DNA of 64,000 nt from Leucothrix mucor DSM 2157 (GTDB lineage Bacteria; Pseudomonadota; Gammaproteobacteria; Thiotrichales; Thiotrichaceae): NCBI RefSeq assembly GCF_000419525.1, contig NZ_ATTE01000001.1, forward strand, positions 62,001 through 126,000. The letters are read 5' to 3'. Positions 17,439 through 26,879 of the stretch are shown here, in pieces (position 1 is the first letter of the stretch; each line of letters begins with the position of its first letter). The notes beneath the pieces are model-generated. The model made no database searches, was not told the DNA's origin, and saw only the letters and a list, made by a program, of their open reading frames with translations. The translations under genes were made by a program, and so were the position numbers.

Positions 17439-18038
17439 ATGTTAACGAATAAGCAGCAAAATGTGTTGATGGTTATTCAGGAATTTATCCGAAACAACCA
17501 GCGTCAGCCTACATTAGAAGAGGTTGGAGATCATCTGGGGATCGGTCGCAGCACAGTTCATAAGCATGTGCATGCATTAATTCGTGCGGGTAAGTTGTTT
17601 GAGTCATCAGGCAAGGCAGCTTATGAATATGTCGATGATGACGAAGATGTTGGTACATTGCCGTATCTTGGTCGCATCGCAGCGGGTAAGCCAATTGAGG
17701 CAGTGCTGGATCAGAAGCAGGTTAATCTCGCGAAATTCTTCTGCGGAGCGGGGCGTTACGTGCTTCGCATTAGTGGTGATTCGATGGTCGACGCGGGTAT
17801 TTTTGACGAGGACTATGTGGTCATTCGCAAGCAGGAGACTGCACGCCCGGGGAGTATTATTGTGGCCTTAGTGCAGCAGCGCGAGGCTACGCTCAAATAC
17901 TATCACCCTCACGATACTGGGGTGATTGAGCTACGCCCTGCAAACGCTAATGTAAAAAGCATGTACTACCCCGCTGATCAAGTTGTGATCCAAGGCGTAC
18001 TGATTGGCGTATTTCGGGATTATCAGGCAGTTGCTTGA
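17439..18038 (+). CDS. lexA: LexA repressor with divergent DNA-binding helix
   Basis: SOS-type repressor that self-cleaves when stimulated by RecA filaments. With the ATG at 17439 (AAGGAAAC upstream is a good ribosome site) it is 199 residues, like E. coli LexA (202). The winged helix covers about 1-65. The peptidase has its cleavage site at Ala82-Gly83 (GRIAAGKPIEA), catalytic Ser115 (SGDSMVDAGI) and Lys153 (EATLKYY), so autoproteolysis should work. The recognition helix (GIGRSTVHKHVHAL) differs from the RSPNAAEEHLKAL type, so its operator is probably not the E. coli SOS box. It is divergent from 6S RNA. A LexA-like phage-type repressor is a remote alternative. Confidence 0.85.
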   Translation: MLTNKQQNVLMVIQEFIRNNQRQPTLEEVGDHLGIGRSTVHKHVHALIRAGKLFESSGKAAYEYVDDDEDVGTLPYLGRIAAGKPIEAVLDQKQVNLAKFFCGAGRYVLRISGDSMVDAGIFDEDYVVIRKQETARPGSIIVALVQQREATLKYYHPHDTGVIELRPANANVKSMYYPADQVVIQGVLIGVFRDYQAVA

Positions 18039-18042
18039 ATGT

Positions 18043-18070
18043 GTCGGCCGTTTTCTCACGAGCGGCCGGC
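18043..18070 (+). terminator. GC-rich hairpin after lexA
   Basis: GTCGGCCG (18043-18050) and CGGCCGGC (18063-18070) form a strong stem 4 bp after the lexA stop. There is no T-run, so termination efficiency is uncertain. Confidence 0.45.
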
Positions 18071-18171
18071 ACTATCTGTATCATTAATGTTCAGATGGCA
18101 GAGAACTATACACATACGGTTTCAATATAAGCTACACTAACAGGCTCGATTTCACAGTTTGGGGACTGAAG

Positions 18172-19122
18172 ATGTTATCGCGATATTTCAGTTTTATTAC
18201 GGTGATGGGTGTTGCGCCTGTTGCTATGTTTGTCACTATGGGTATGAGCTTTCCTGCTTATGCTAACGCTAATGTCTTGCTGGATACCAATGGGAATCCT
18301 TTGCCTAATGACTTTGGAGCTCTAATTGAGTTGCTGGACTCTGCCAGCGCAGAACAAAAACGTAAATTGCTTGGTACTAGCGCGGTCAGTGCTCCAAGAT
18401 CGGTTACGCCTGAGCCCGCGTCTGCTACTAAAAGTACTCCGGCAGCATCTGCTGAGGCTGTAGAGCCAGAAGTTACTGAAAAACAGAAAAATCCTGCTTT
18501 TTATAATCCTGAGTTAGCCAAGCGTTTGTATGATGCTTTGGATGTCGGTGACGCTGCGCGTTCTAAGTGGTTGCTGGATTCCGGGGCGGGTAATAAATAC
18601 GTCACTGAAAAAGGTGACACCAGCTTACGGTTGGCGATTCGTAAGCGTTGGGCATCTGTTGTGCGCGTTCTATTAGAACGTGATCCTGATTTAACTCAAA
18701 TGGATACAGGTAAAGTTAGTTTGTTGCATGAGGCCAGTGCGCGTGGTGCTTACGATATCGCTAAGATGTTGATTGATGCAGGACTTGATCCGCACGCTAA
18801 GACGGCTAAAAACTGGACCAACTTGCACTTGGCGGCACGCTTCGGCCATGCGGATATGGTGCGTTACTATTTGCAGATTGGTTTAGACCCGAATGCCAGA
18901 AACTCTGAGGGAAATACCGCTCATTGGTTGGCAATGCATCTGAGGCATTATCAGGCGGGTGCTTATTTGGCTCCACATACCAGTGCCACATCACACCAAA
19001 GTTTTGGTGATGAGAAGAGTAAAAAAGGGAGTTCTAAGCGCTCCAGGCGATCTACCCAGAAGTCAAAGCCAGCAAGAGGATTCTCACCGGCTGAGCTTGA
19101 AATGCTGAGATCTATCCAGTAA
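18172..19122 (+). CDS. Periplasmic ankyrin-repeat protein
   Basis: A 316-residue protein with an N-terminal signal peptide (GVAPVAMFVTMGMSFPAYANA, cleavage around 31-33). A linker rich in Ala, Ser, Pro and Glu (about 60-105) follows. Roughly four ankyrin repeats span about 115-260, for example GKVSLLHEASARGAYDIAKM, LIDAGLDPHAK and NWTNLHLAARFGHADMVRYY. The C-terminus is basic (KKGSSKRSRRSTQKSK). Ankyrin repeats bind proteins; the partner is unknown. It stands alone between lexA and the convergent coaD. Confidence 0.78.
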   Translation: MLSRYFSFITVMGVAPVAMFVTMGMSFPAYANANVLLDTNGNPLPNDFGALIELLDSASAEQKRKLLGTSAVSAPRSVTPEPASATKSTPAASAEAVEPEVTEKQKNPAFYNPELAKRLYDALDVGDAARSKWLLDSGAGNKYVTEKGDTSLRLAIRKRWASVVRVLLERDPDLTQMDTGKVSLLHEASARGAYDIAKMLIDAGLDPHAKTAKNWTNLHLAARFGHADMVRYYLQIGLDPNARNSEGNTAHWLAMHLRHYQAGAYLAPHTSATSHQSFGDEKSKKGSSKRSRRSTQKSKPARGFSPAELEMLRSIQ

Positions 19123-19129
19123 TTGATTT

Positions 19130-19650
<521 letters not shown>

Positions 19651-19674
19651 CTATGGGGTCTTGAGTAGGAAATG

Positions 19675-21804
19675 TTACATGGGTCTTGAAACGGACAGTA
19701 CCAGATCAAGTTCCTGTAATTTATGAGCAACGCTGTGCAGGTGCTCAGTATCGAGTACTTCAATGACAATATAGAAAACTTTCGTGTCATTGTCGCCGCT
19801 AATATGCATTTCTTCAGTGTTTATTCCAAGGTCGTGCAAGGTATTACTTACACTGGAAAGCGCTCCCACTCTGTTGCTGACTTCGATCGAGAGTGCAGCA
19901 GGGTAGGTTTGTGTTTGGTTGGGTGCCCAGGATATTTTGAGCGGGCGGCTATTGGCATGCTTAAGATTGGGGCAGTTGGCGCGATGTATTGCCATGCCTT
20001 TATTTTTCTCTAGCTGAGCCACGATAATATCGCCGGGGACTGGGTAGCAGCAGGGTTGCAAGTCTACGGCTAAGCCTTCGGTGCCTTTAATCAGAATAGG
20101 GCGCCCCAAGTCTTCATCGCGAGTCTTTACGAGGTTATCTTCATCGATTAAGCGTCTTGCGACTAGCTTTGAGCACTGCTCTCCATTAGCGATTAAGCGA
20201 TAAAGCGTCTCATTGGAGTCTAGCTTTAGATTTTTCAGGGTTTTCAAAAACTGTTTTTTCGGTAAGTCTTCCAGTTTAATACTATGAGATTCTAGCGCTT
20301 GTTCCAGTAGTTTTTTGCCAAGAGCGATGAATTCACTGTCTTTGCGGTTTTTCACCCACTGACGAATCGCCGAGCGCGCTTTTCCCGTGGCAACATAGCT
20401 TAGCCATGCAGGCTGTGGTGTTGAATTTTCATCTGAGTAAATTCTGACGGTGGAGCCATTTTTCAGCTGTGTACTTAACGGGACGCGTCGGTGATCAACA
20501 ACGGCAACCTTGCAATGATTGCCAAGGTCGGTATGGATATCATAAGCGAAGTCGATGGGTGTTGAGCCAACCGGTAAGGTTTTGATGTCACCGCGAGGCG
20601 TATAAACCTGTATTTCCTGTAGGAACAAATCAGAGCTAATGTCTTCCATGAACTCAGAAGGACTGCCGCTGGTGCGCTGAATATCTGCAACTTGTTTAAT
20701 CCAGCGATCCAGATAGATCTTGGAAAAATCGGTTGGAGACATTGAGTTCGGGTAGCGGTAATGCGATGTGACGCCGTATTGCGAAATATGGTACATCTGC
20801 TTAGTTTGTATTTTTACTTTGAGTAGCAGACGTTCATAAGTGATTAGTTCGGTTTGTAGCGCCTGATAGCCATAAGCTTTTCTGGCAGCAATGAAGTCTT
20901 TGAATTTGCCATCTTTTGGGCTGTATAGCTGGTGGATCAAGCCTAGCGCTAGATAACACTCTGGTGTCTTATCAACTAATATCCGGATTTCAACAACGTC
21001 TGACTCGTGGCTCAGGTATTTATTATTGCGATGGTGAAGCGCTTCCTGATGAACCCGGTATAGGTTTTTTTCCCAAAGGAATACCGAGCTTTCGACGTGC
21101 TGATTACGCAATGCCTTGGTGATGTCGTCTAATATACGTTCGTGCGTGACATGGTTTTGCTCAAGATTCGCATCGATTGCTTTGAGCATGATCTTGTAGC
21201 GCCAAGGGTGTAGGTGGCTTAGGCAAAGCAGCTGAAGTTCTTTACGAAACTTATTCATGCCCATGCGTCTGGCAAGTGGGGCGTGAATAGAGAGTGTTTC
21301 GTTGGCTATGCGGCGTTTTTTCTCGGCAGGCATGGAGCCAAGAGTGCGCATATTGTGTAAGCGGTCTGCCAATTTAATCAACACAACCCGGTAATCCTGA
21401 GTCATGGCGATCATCATTTTTTGGAAGCTGGCTTCTGAGGCCTCAGTGCGGGAGGTGAAGTGGTTGCCGGCAAGCTTGGTGACGCCGTCTACCTGATTGG
21501 CAACGACTGAACCAAAACGGCTTTCTATATAAGCTTTATCGTAATCTGTGTCTTCGATGACATCATGAAGTAGGGCGGCGCAAATGGTTTCGACATCCAT
21601 ATGCAAGTCCGCCAGGATTCGGGCAACTTCCAGAGGATGATGAATATAAAGTTCGCCAGACTTGCGGCGCACTCCACCGTGAGCCTCTGCCGCTAAAGTA
21701 TACGCTTTGCGGGTAGTCTCAACGTCTTCGGGTGACTGGTATCGCTGAACTATGCGATACAAGTCTGTCGCTCCGAACTCCGGTGCCGCCTGATCCGCGG
21801 ACAT
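19675..21804 (-). CDS. spoT: SpoT-type (p)ppGpp hydrolase with degenerate synthetase domain
   Basis: RelA/SpoT homologue of 709 residues with the ATG at 21802-21804, just after the rpoZ stop; an earlier start would lie inside rpoZ. The hydrolase domain is intact: YIHHP, His80-Asp81 in LLHDVIEDT, and DGVTKL. The synthetase domain looks broken. The usual E-x-Q-I-R-T is KVKIQT, with catalytic Glu replaced by Lys329, and the GYQSLHT motif is GYQALQT (His lost); the DxxxxR strand (DVVEIRI) remains. TGS (PRGDIKTLPVGSTPIDFAYD) and C-terminal ACT domains are present. The prediction is a mainly or only hydrolytic enzyme paired with RelA at 53.4 kb. The rpoZ-spoT order is standard. Confidence 0.9.
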   Translation of the reverse strand: MSADQAAPEFGATDLYRIVQRYQSPEDVETTRKAYTLAAEAHGGVRRKSGELYIHHPLEVARILADLHMDVETICAALLHDVIEDTDYDKAYIESRFGSVVANQVDGVTKLAGNHFTSRTEASEASFQKMMIAMTQDYRVVLIKLADRLHNMRTLGSMPAEKKRRIANETLSIHAPLARRMGMNKFRKELQLLCLSHLHPWRYKIMLKAIDANLEQNHVTHERILDDITKALRNQHVESSVFLWEKNLYRVHQEALHHRNNKYLSHESDVVEIRILVDKTPECYLALGLIHQLYSPKDGKFKDFIAARKAYGYQALQTELITYERLLLKVKIQTKQMYHISQYGVTSHYRYPNSMSPTDFSKIYLDRWIKQVADIQRTSGSPSEFMEDISSDLFLQEIQVYTPRGDIKTLPVGSTPIDFAYDIHTDLGNHCKVAVVDHRRVPLSTQLKNGSTVRIYSDENSTPQPAWLSYVATGKARSAIRQWVKNRKDSEFIALGKKLLEQALESHSIKLEDLPKKQFLKTLKNLKLDSNETLYRLIANGEQCSKLVARRLIDEDNLVKTRDEDLGRPILIKGTEGLAVDLQPCCYPVPGDIIVAQLEKNKGMAIHRANCPNLKHANSRPLKISWAPNQTQTYPAALSIEVSNRVGALSSVSNTLHDLGINTEEMHISGDNDTKVFYIVIEVLDTEHLHSVAHKLQELDLVLSVSRPM

Positions 21805-21808
21805 GGTG

Positions 21809-22060
21809 TTAACCTGCGATACGGATTTCGATCGCTTCGTTGTCTTTGCTGACAAGAAGCTCATCCATTGAATCATTCGCTTTGGCAACTGCTTGTTCTG
21901 CGATTTCGCGCAAAGCAATTACGGTAGGCTTGTCGTTATCGCGATCTACCAAAGGCTCAGCACCTTCTGCGATAGCGCGTGCGCGCTTAGAAGCCTGCAG
22001 TACGAGAGCATAGTTGCTTTCTACGTGTTTTAAACAATCTTCGACCGTTACTCGGGCCAT
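21809..22060 (-). CDS. rpoZ: RNA polymerase omega subunit
   Basis: An 83-residue subunit that assists RNA polymerase assembly and contributes to the ppGpp site. It starts [20 protein letters not shown] and has the family core [11 protein letters not shown] and [15 protein letters not shown], near identical in layout to E. coli RpoZ (91). spoT follows after 4 bp. gmk, usually just upstream, is elsewhere (1-527). Confidence 0.96.
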   Translation of the reverse strand: MARVTVEDCLKHVESNYALVLQASKRARAIAEGAEPLVDRDNDKPTVIALREIAEQAVAKANDSMDELLVSKDNEAIEIRIAG

Positions 22061-22173
22061 AGTTTTACCTAATCAAAATCATACAAGGGACATTGATTAT
22101 AGACGGATGCTCGTTAATTACCACCATAAATGGTAGTAGGGTGACGAATATCCCTTGTCCTTAATGATAAATA

Positions 22174-22201
22174 TTGGCAGCTTGAGCGACTGTGGTATTC
22201 T
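22174..22201 (+). promoter_or_regulatory. Candidate hemH promoter
   Basis: TTGGCA (22174-22179), a 16-bp spacer and TATTCT (22196-22201) predict a start near 22208, 50 nt before the hemH ATG. The site overlaps an upstream in-frame start at 22192, arguing against that start. Confidence 0.5.
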
Positions 22202-22260
22202 GCGGTGCAACAGAAACCGGTGATTACTGGTTATTAAGGTATAAAAAACGGATCAAAATA

Positions 22261-23373
22261 ATGAGTCGATACAGTCACGATGAGCAGTTTTTCCATGGTA
22301 AAGCGGAAAGTCTGGGTGTTTTAATAGTTAACCTTGGTACACCAGATGAGCCAACCACGCCATCGGTACGCCGCTATTTAAAACAGTTTTTATCCGACGA
22401 ACGAGTGGTCGAAATACCTCGTGCTATTTGGTGGTTTATCCTAAATGGCGTCATTCTGCGTCGTCGTCCGGCAGCCAGTGCCAAATTGTATGAATCCGTT
22501 TGGGAAAAAGATGGTTCGCCATTGCTGAGTATCAGCAAGCAACAGCAGCAAGCTTTGCAGCAAGAAATGTCTGTCCGCTTTAATGGCCCGGTGCATGTTG
22601 AGTTGGCGATGCGCTATGGTAATCCTTCAATGTTAAAAGGCTTACAGGCACTACGCAGTAAGGGTGCGCAGCGCTTACTAGTGTTCCCGCTGTATCCGCA
22701 ATATTCTGCAGCAACCACTGCCACTTCTTATGATGCTGTGAGTGCTGAAATGAAGCGCTGGCGCTGGATTCCTGAAATTCGTTTTATCAATCACTATCAT
22801 GACCATCCCCGTTATATTAAAGCACTTGCACAAAGTGTGAAGGCGCACTGGGAGAAGCATGGTCGTAATGAAAAGCTAATGATGTCGTTTCATGGTTTGC
22901 CTAAGCGCAACTTGGAGCTAGGCGACCCGTACCACTGCCAGTGCCATAAAACAGGGCGTTTGCTGGCAGAAGAGTTAGGGCTTAAGAAAGAGGAGTGGGT
23001 GTTAACCTTCCAATCCCGCTTTGGGCGTGCAGAGTGGCTCAAGCCATATACTGATAAAACATTGGAGTCATTAGCCAAATCAGGCGTTAAGGGCGTTGAT
23101 GTAGTGTGTCCTGGTTTCTCTGTGGATTGTCTGGAAACGTTGCAGGAAATTGCGCTAGAGAATAAAGAAGTTTTTGAAGAGGCAGGCGGCAAGCAATACA
23201 GCTACATTCCTGCGCTAAATGCAGATGGTGAGCATATCCAGGTACTGGCTGACTTAATTCAGCAGCACACCCAAGGCTGGCCAGAAACGGATAAAGGCTG
23301 GAGCGAAGCCGTGCAGGAAACAAATAACCAAAAGACTCAGGCTCTGGCAAAGGCCTGCGGCGCAAAACTTTAA
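22261..23373 (+). CDS. hemH: Ferrochelatase
   Basis: Inserts ferrous iron into protoporphyrin IX, the last step of heme synthesis. The 370-residue protein shows LGVLIVNLGTPDEPTTPSVR at the N-terminus, ELAMRYGNPS, FPLYPQYSAATTATSYD, SFHGLPKR with the active-site His, CQCHKTGRLLAE, FQSRFGRAEWLKPYT and VVCPGFSVDCLETLQEI. I chose the ATG at 22261 (MSRYSHDE). It is 6 bp from the acyltransferase gene downstream and divergent from rpoZ. Confidence 0.96.
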   Translation: MSRYSHDEQFFHGKAESLGVLIVNLGTPDEPTTPSVRRYLKQFLSDERVVEIPRAIWWFILNGVILRRRPAASAKLYESVWEKDGSPLLSISKQQQQALQQEMSVRFNGPVHVELAMRYGNPSMLKGLQALRSKGAQRLLVFPLYPQYSAATTATSYDAVSAEMKRWRWIPEIRFINHYHDHPRYIKALAQSVKAHWEKHGRNEKLMMSFHGLPKRNLELGDPYHCQCHKTGRLLAEELGLKKEEWVLTFQSRFGRAEWLKPYTDKTLESLAKSGVKGVDVVCPGFSVDCLETLQEIALENKEVFEEAGGKQYSYIPALNADGEHIQVLADLIQQHTQGWPETDKGWSEAVQETNNQKTQALAKACGAKL

Positions 23374-23379
23374 GTAGCT

Positions 23380-24315
23380 ATGGCATCAACTGATTATCCA
23401 GACGTTCCATTTCAAACGAGCATGTTACATCCTCGCTATTGGCCGACGTGGCTAGGTTTGGCATTTGCCAGTTTGCTGGTTCAGCTACCGTTGTCTTGGC
23501 GGCATAAGTTGGGCGATAAGCTTGGTGCCTATTTGTATCGGCAAAGTGATAAACGACGAAATATTGCACGAGTTAATTTAAGGCAGGCATTTCCGGTGCT
23601 ATCAGAGGCTGAGCTGGAGCTAAAAGTAAAAGCGCATCTTCGATGGTATGGGCGCGGCTTAATTGATTACAGTGTGTTTTTCTTCTCCGGTCGCCAGCGT
23701 TTACTGGAGCAGGTTGAGATTGAGGGAGGTGAAGTTCTTGAGCAGGCCCACTCTCAGCAGCAGCCGATCATTTTGTTGCTGGCTCACAGTGTAATGTTGG
23801 AGTTTGCCGTTATCGCGCTGTCGACTCGTTATGAAAGCTTTGGCTCGTATAAAAGCTCGAATAATCCGGTGTTAGATTGGATGATTGCTCGCAGTCGTTG
23901 CCGCTTTGCTGATTTTGTCGTGCCTCGTGACGCAGGGCTGCGACCATTGGTTCGGGCGATTCAATCTAAGCGCATTATGATTTTCTTGCCTGATGAAGAT
24001 TTGGGCTTGGAAAATGCGGTATTTGCGCCATTTTTTGAGCGTCAAAAAGCGACATTAACAACACCTGCTCGTTTAACTAAGCTTGGTAAAGCGCAGGCGA
24101 TTGCCGGATTTGTGGCATTTGATGAGTCCAGGAAGCGCTATGTACTCAAATTAAAAGCAATGCCGGAAAATTATCCTACGGGTGAGTTAGAAGCGGATGC
24201 AGTGTCGTTAAATAAAGCATTAGAAGCACTGGTTTCAGAGTCTCCTGAGCAGTATATGTGGCTAATGAAATGGTACAAAACCACTGCTGAGGGTGACGAG
24301 TATTTATATGGCTAG
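23380..24315 (+). CDS. Lipid A biosynthesis acyltransferase (LpxL/LpxM family)
   Basis: A membrane-associated acyltransferase that adds a secondary acyl chain to Kdo-lipid A. The 311-residue protein has an N-terminal hydrophobic stretch, the HX4E catalytic motif (LLLAHSVMLEFA, His and Glu), FLPDEDLGLENAVFAPFF, TTPARLTKLGKAQ and the C-terminal PEQYMWLMKWYKT typical of LpxL/LpxM. Which acyl position it serves cannot be told. It begins 6 bp after hemH, so the two are probably cotranscribed. Confidence 0.9.
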   Translation: MASTDYPDVPFQTSMLHPRYWPTWLGLAFASLLVQLPLSWRHKLGDKLGAYLYRQSDKRRNIARVNLRQAFPVLSEAELELKVKAHLRWYGRGLIDYSVFFFSGRQRLLEQVEIEGGEVLEQAHSQQQPIILLLAHSVMLEFAVIALSTRYESFGSYKSSNNPVLDWMIARSRCRFADFVVPRDAGLRPLVRAIQSKRIMIFLPDEDLGLENAVFAPFFERQKATLTTPARLTKLGKAQAIAGFVAFDESRKRYVLKLKAMPENYPTGELEADAVSLNKALEALVSESPEQYMWLMKWYKTTAEGDEYLYG

Positions 24316-24415
24316 TCTTGAACTACCCGTTCGTCATATTGACTCGGCGGGCTTATAGGGCTAACCTAGGCAGTAGAACTAAAAATAAAAACAATCGCCT
24401 GTAGTGAGTTGCCTT

Positions 24416-25303
24416 ATGTCCACCCTTTTCTCAAAAAAAGCTGAATCAAGCCCGTTATTTAAAAGTTTACCGGTTGCCGTGTTTATTCACGGAGCGCTTA
24501 TCTTTGGTACTGGTTTTATGATTCCGGAGCCAAATGCGGTCCGTCAGGGCGCATTGCTGGATATTACGCTGGTAAATACCTTCTCAGATATTGAACCGGA
24601 AGATGCTGACTTTTTGGCGCAGTCTAATCAGCAGGGCGGCGGATCACTTGAGGAAAAGGCGCGAATTACCAGCAAGATGGCTTCTGAAAACCCCAACGAT
24701 ACCGATGGGGAGCAGAGTTTTGCCAGTGAGGAATCCGCACCAGAGATTGTTCAAAGGCCTAAGCCAAAAGTATTGACCACCAAAGGCGCGACTAATAAAC
24801 GCATTAAGAAAGAGCCTGAAGAGGAAGAGGTTGAAGAAACCAAGGTCGTTGATAACGAGCTTTCTGAAAAGGCGGATGAAATTGCCATGCTCATGGCGGA
24901 AATGAATAAGGACGAGCAGCGCTACGCTAAGCGTCCCCGAATTCATTTTATTGACTCGATCAGTGCTAAAAGTGCGGTTGAAGCACAATACATCTCGAAC
25001 TGGGCTAGAAAACTGGAACGAATTGGTAATATTAACTTTCCAGATGAAGCAATTCGCCTGAGTTTGAGTGGTACTTTGATCCTGAATGCAACATTGGATC
25101 GTGCCGGACGTGTTGTTGAGATGCAGATTACTGTATCATCAGGATCTAAGATCTTAGATAAAGCGGCCTTACGCAGCGTGAAGCTAGCGGCTCCTTATGA
25201 GCCATTGCCTCCTGAGATCCGTAAAAAATACGACCGCCTCAACATCACACGTTCTATTGTGTTTCATAAGGAGAATGGTAAGGCGGCTTTTTACACCAAT
25301 TAA
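24416..25303 (+). CDS. tonB: TonB-family energy transducer
   Basis: Couples the proton motive force to outer-membrane receptors. A 295-residue protein with a single N-terminal membrane anchor (LPVAVFIHGALIFGTGFMIP), a long acidic and basic linker with KPKVLTTK and KKEPEEEEVEET in place of the usual Pro-Lys repeats, and a C-terminal TonB domain (NFPDEAIRLSLSGTLILNAT, LDRAGRVVEM, LDKAALRSVKLAAPYEPLPP). exbB and exbD are not here. ATG at 24416 is preferred over GTG at 24404. The tonB-yqgE-ruvX-pyrR order matches Pseudomonas. Confidence 0.88.
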   Translation: MSTLFSKKAESSPLFKSLPVAVFIHGALIFGTGFMIPEPNAVRQGALLDITLVNTFSDIEPEDADFLAQSNQQGGGSLEEKARITSKMASENPNDTDGEQSFASEESAPEIVQRPKPKVLTTKGATNKRIKKEPEEEEVEETKVVDNELSEKADEIAMLMAEMNKDEQRYAKRPRIHFIDSISAKSAVEAQYISNWARKLERIGNINFPDEAIRLSLSGTLILNATLDRAGRVVEMQITVSSGSKILDKAALRSVKLAAPYEPLPPEIRKKYDRLNITRSIVFHKENGKAAFYTN

Positions 25304-25331
25304 GGTGATAGTCTATTCAGGTCAATAATCT

Positions 25332-25898
25332 ATGCAGGTGACATCGTCTAATTTGCGTAACCAGCTCTTAATCGCGATGCCGGGAATGGAAGACCCCATG
25401 TTTTCACGAACCGTTACGCTGATCTGTGAACATAATGATGAAGGCTGTTTTGGTGTAACCATCAACCGGCCCATAGATATTACGCTGGGTGACCTGTTTA
25501 AACAGCTCGATATTGATTGTGTAGAACAAGACTGGCTAGATAGCACTGCTGTAAAAGGTGGTCCGGTACAGCCCGGTCAAGGCTTTGTCATTCACGACAC
25601 TTCCCGTTCTTGGGAAGGGACTCTCCAAATCGATGATAACCTTGCGATTACTTCTTCGCGCGATATCCTGGATGACATTGCCACAGGGCAGGGGCCTGAA
25701 CACTTCCTGCTGGCCTTAGGCTGTTCAAGCTGGACGGCTGGACAAGTTGAAGAAGAGCTGCTGCAAAATGCGTGGTTGACCTGTCCGGTTGACCCTCAGA
25801 TTCTGTTTGAAACCCCTTTTGATCAGCGTTGGTCAAGTGCCGCTAGCACGCTTGGTATTGACCTAAACCTTATTAGCGACGTCGCAGGGCACGCCTGA
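25332..25898 (+). CDS. yqgE: YqgE/AlgH family protein
   Basis: A 188-residue DUF179 protein of uncertain molecular role (AlgH was named for an alginate-related phenotype in Pseudomonas). Family motifs are LRNQLLIAMPGMEDPMFSRT, VTLICEHNDEGCFGVTINRP, VKGGPVQPGQGFVIH and LLALGCSSWTAGQVEEEL. It is 3 bp from ruvX, as in most gammaproteobacteria. Confidence 0.93.
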   Translation: MQVTSSNLRNQLLIAMPGMEDPMFSRTVTLICEHNDEGCFGVTINRPIDITLGDLFKQLDIDCVEQDWLDSTAVKGGPVQPGQGFVIHDTSRSWEGTLQIDDNLAITSSRDILDDIATGQGPEHFLLALGCSSWTAGQVEEELLQNAWLTCPVDPQILFETPFDQRWSSAASTLGIDLNLISDVAGHA

Positions 25899-25901
25899 AT
25901 T

Positions 25902-26321
25902 ATGTCAACCGTTCTTGTGTTTGATTTTGGCATGCAGCGCACCGGCGTGGCTGTGGGTAACACCATTGTTGGTACTGCCTCGACTCTAACAACCCTCCAA
26001 AGTATTAATCAAAAGCCTGACTGGGAGGGGATCACTCGTTTAATTAATGAGTGGCGACCTTCATTGTTGGTGGTTGGCGTGCCGCGCAATTTAGATGGTG
26101 AAGATGTGCCCATCACGCCGATTGTTGAGAAGTTTTGTAATCAGCTGCGTGGTCGTTATAATTTGCCGGTCGATGAAGCGAACGAGCAATTTACATCCAT
26201 CGAGGCAGGTCGCCGTTTAAAAGAAGTGCGGCAAGCAGGTCGGAAGCGTAAAGTCAGGAAAGAAGAGGTTGATCAGGTATCAGCCGTTATTATTTTTGAA
26301 AACTGGTATCAAAACCAGTAG
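25902..26321 (+). CDS. ruvX: Putative pre-16S rRNA nuclease / Holliday junction resolvase homologue YqgF
   Basis: A 139-residue RNase H-fold nuclease. It shows LVFDFGMQRTGVAVGNTIVG (first acidic residue), LLVVGVPRNLDGED, NEQFTSIEAGRRL and the C-terminal KEEVDQVSAVIIFENW with the last Asp. The family matures 16S rRNA 5' ends in E. coli. The gene sits between yqgE and pyrR. Confidence 0.93.
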   Translation: MSTVLVFDFGMQRTGVAVGNTIVGTASTLTTLQSINQKPDWEGITRLINEWRPSLLVVGVPRNLDGEDVPITPIVEKFCNQLRGRYNLPVDEANEQFTSIEAGRRLKEVRQAGRKRKVRKEEVDQVSAVIIFENWYQNQ

Positions 26322-26363
26322 TGTCATTTCCCCGAAAACATTAGTCCGGAAGCTCCCAGAATC

Positions 26364-26879
26364 ATGGAATACGATAACGAACGCGTTAATCAAATGCTGC
26401 AGAAAATGCAGGCAGATCTTGAACAACATATGCAACAAGCGAATATCACCTCACCGTTAATGGTCGGGATTCATTCTGGTGGTGTTTGGGTAGCGCAGCG
26501 CTTGCATGAAATGATGGGCTTTGATGAGCCATTGTCTGCTTTAAACAGTGGATTCTATCGGGATGATTTCTCAAGCAATGGTTTGCAGGCGCAACTTAAG
26601 CCATCGCAAATGCCACTGAGTATAGAGGATCGCCATATTATTCTGGTTGATGATGTATTATACACGGGCAGAACGACCCGGGCGGCGATGAATGAGCTGT
26701 TCGATTATGGTCGTCCTGCCAGTATTACGTTGGTCGTATTGATAGATCGCGGGCATCGTGAGCTGCCGATTGAGGCGCAAGTGGTTGGCGTAAAGCATGA
26801 GCTGGCTCTAGAAGATTACTTGCAGGTCTCAGGCCCTGATCAACTGGAAATGAGTATAATTCGTCGTGAACCTCACTAA
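26364..26879 (+). CDS. pyrR: PyrR, pyrimidine regulatory protein / uracil phosphoribosyltransferase
   Basis: A 171-residue phosphoribosyltransferase-fold protein with the PRPP loop [20 protein letters not shown] (about 90-109), [14 protein letters not shown] and [18 protein letters not shown]. In Bacillus it is an attenuation factor; in Pseudomonas it regulates pyrimidine genes by another, less clear route. I see no attenuator hairpin with a U-run before pyrB, and pyrB starts inside pyrR (14-bp overlap), so leader attenuation between them is not possible. Confidence 0.93.
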   Translation: MEYDNERVNQMLQKMQADLEQHMQQANITSPLMVGIHSGGVWVAQRLHEMMGFDEPLSALNSGFYRDDFSSNGLQAQLKPSQMPLSIEDRHIILVDDVLYTGRTTRAAMNELFDYGRPASITLVVLIDRGHRELPIEAQVVGVKHELALEDYLQVSGPDQLEMSIIRREPH

